A stretch of 64,000 nucleotides of DNA from Onchocerca volvulus. Its lineage: Eukaryota; Nematoda; Chromadorea; Rhabditida; Onchocercidae. The stretch covers positions 10,362,768 through 10,426,767 of the forward strand of contig HG738137.1 in the NCBI GenBank assembly GCA_000499405.2, in the 5' to 3' direction. Shown piece after piece: positions 63,701-64,000 of the stretch (positions within the stretch are counted from its first letter, which is position 1; every line of letters begins with the position of its first letter). Made by a program: the position numbers and the translations under genes. The notes below the pieces were generated by a model. That model saw only the letters and a program-made list of their open reading frames with translations, was not told the origin of the DNA and searched no databases.

Positions 63701-64000
63701 TTTGATAAAGAATCCAGTGCTTTTAAACTCTAGTTGTATCGACATAAATATTGTTGAACTTAGAGTGATTTATTTATCAATTTAGGTATTAAAAAAAAAA
63801 GAAGATTTCAATCGTACGTAAAATAATTTAGTTAATATCTTAAACCAAATAATTTCTTTATCGAAAGCAAATGTTACCATCATACCGATTTCTATTTTTT
63901 CACAGGCGAATTCATCAGCAACTGATAATGCATCAGCGCAAAATGCTTTCTTGAATAGGAAGCGAGATAATCGAAAACGCACAGTTTTATATTGCAAGGA
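57757..64000 (+). CDS. usp-48: Ubiquitin-specific protease USP48-type (partial, runs off right edge)
   Basis: USP48 is a nuclear/cytosolic cysteine deubiquitinase with a USP catalytic domain followed by a DUSP-containing region. Exons: 57757-57804, 58301-58407, 58539-58725, 58909-59058, 59305-59466, 59582-59718, 60175-60291, 60368-60548, 60793-60960, 61264-61377, 61661-61777, 62064-62138, 62399-62551, 62587-62744, 63125-63275, 63358-63462, 63619-63687, 63906 onward; phases agree. A family NCRDNPYCLGRLG motif precedes the Cys box CGLVNLGNSCYVNSFLQ. Zinc-ribbon pairs are SCKCGRRSV and YKCSECGQ. The His box is GPNADCGHYYDLIKHPGTKQ, followed by WFTYNDE. A DUSP-like part follows (RLDICLECVEAL, CFWVSVRCLSQYRQLALRS). 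The catalytic Cys, His and Asn/Asp are present. The C-terminal end is outside the window. Confidence 0.93.

Noticed and set aside
1..64000. CRISPR arrays, bacterial operons, rRNA genes or viral genes
   Set aside because: No regularly spaced identical repeats, no prokaryotic gene packing, no rRNA sequence and no virus-type coding block were seen on either strand.

Overview
The window is AT-rich eukaryotic DNA. Its genes are split by many introns with short exons, (T/A)TTTCAG-like acceptors and GTAAGT-like donors. The gene content points to a nematode: a HIM-3-type HORMA protein, a nematode-style 7TM chemoreceptor, a short nematode-type tyrosine phosphatase and TRPM. The base composition, long introns and BEL/Pao plus Helitron remnants fit a spirurid or filarial worm best, but that placement is inference.

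Layout. 1-5583 (-): the 5' half of a TRPM cation channel gene, running off the left edge. Three in-phase exons at 9.3-10.6 kb, and perhaps one at 11.9 kb, look like alternative 5' exons of the same gene. Between them, 5.8-8.4 kb holds a decayed BEL/Pao retrotransposon and repeats. 12-31.8 kb is a gene desert of homopolymers, microsatellites and diverged tandem arrays, with an alpha-tubulin pseudogene (24.7-25.8 kb) and Helitron debris (28.4-30.6 kb). 33.0-35.2 kb (+): an Srsx-like GPCR. 36.4-38.0 kb (+): a BEL-like LTR with primer-binding-site-like sequence and truncated gag. About 39 kb: a tRNA-derived SINE.

The right side is gene-dense. It holds CHMP6/vps-20 (39.9-42.4 kb, -), a small unrecognised two-exon gene (42.9-43.2 kb, -), a him-3 orthologue (44.5-47.6 kb, -), a protein tyrosine phosphatase (49.5-54.1 kb, -), SNRNP27 (55.1-57.1 kb, -) and, head to head with it, a USP48-type deubiquitinase (57.8 kb to beyond the right edge, +). 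The gene models for vps-20, him-3, the phosphatase, SNRNP27, the GPCR and the visible TRPM and USP48 exons were built by hand. Splice phase agrees at every junction and the lengths match the families. The genes do not form one pathway: they cover ion transport, ESCRT-III sorting, the meiotic axis, phosphotyrosine signalling, splicing and deubiquitination.

The most notable observations are an 8-nt microexon needed to keep him-3 in frame, apparent stacked alternative promoters or 5' exons for TRPM, a TRPM 3' splice site made by the end of an (AT)n microsatellite, a 35-nt intron in USP48, and a diverged tandem array of about 130-180-bp period at 18.1-19.0 kb. I found no CRISPR, bacterial-type or virus-like system.
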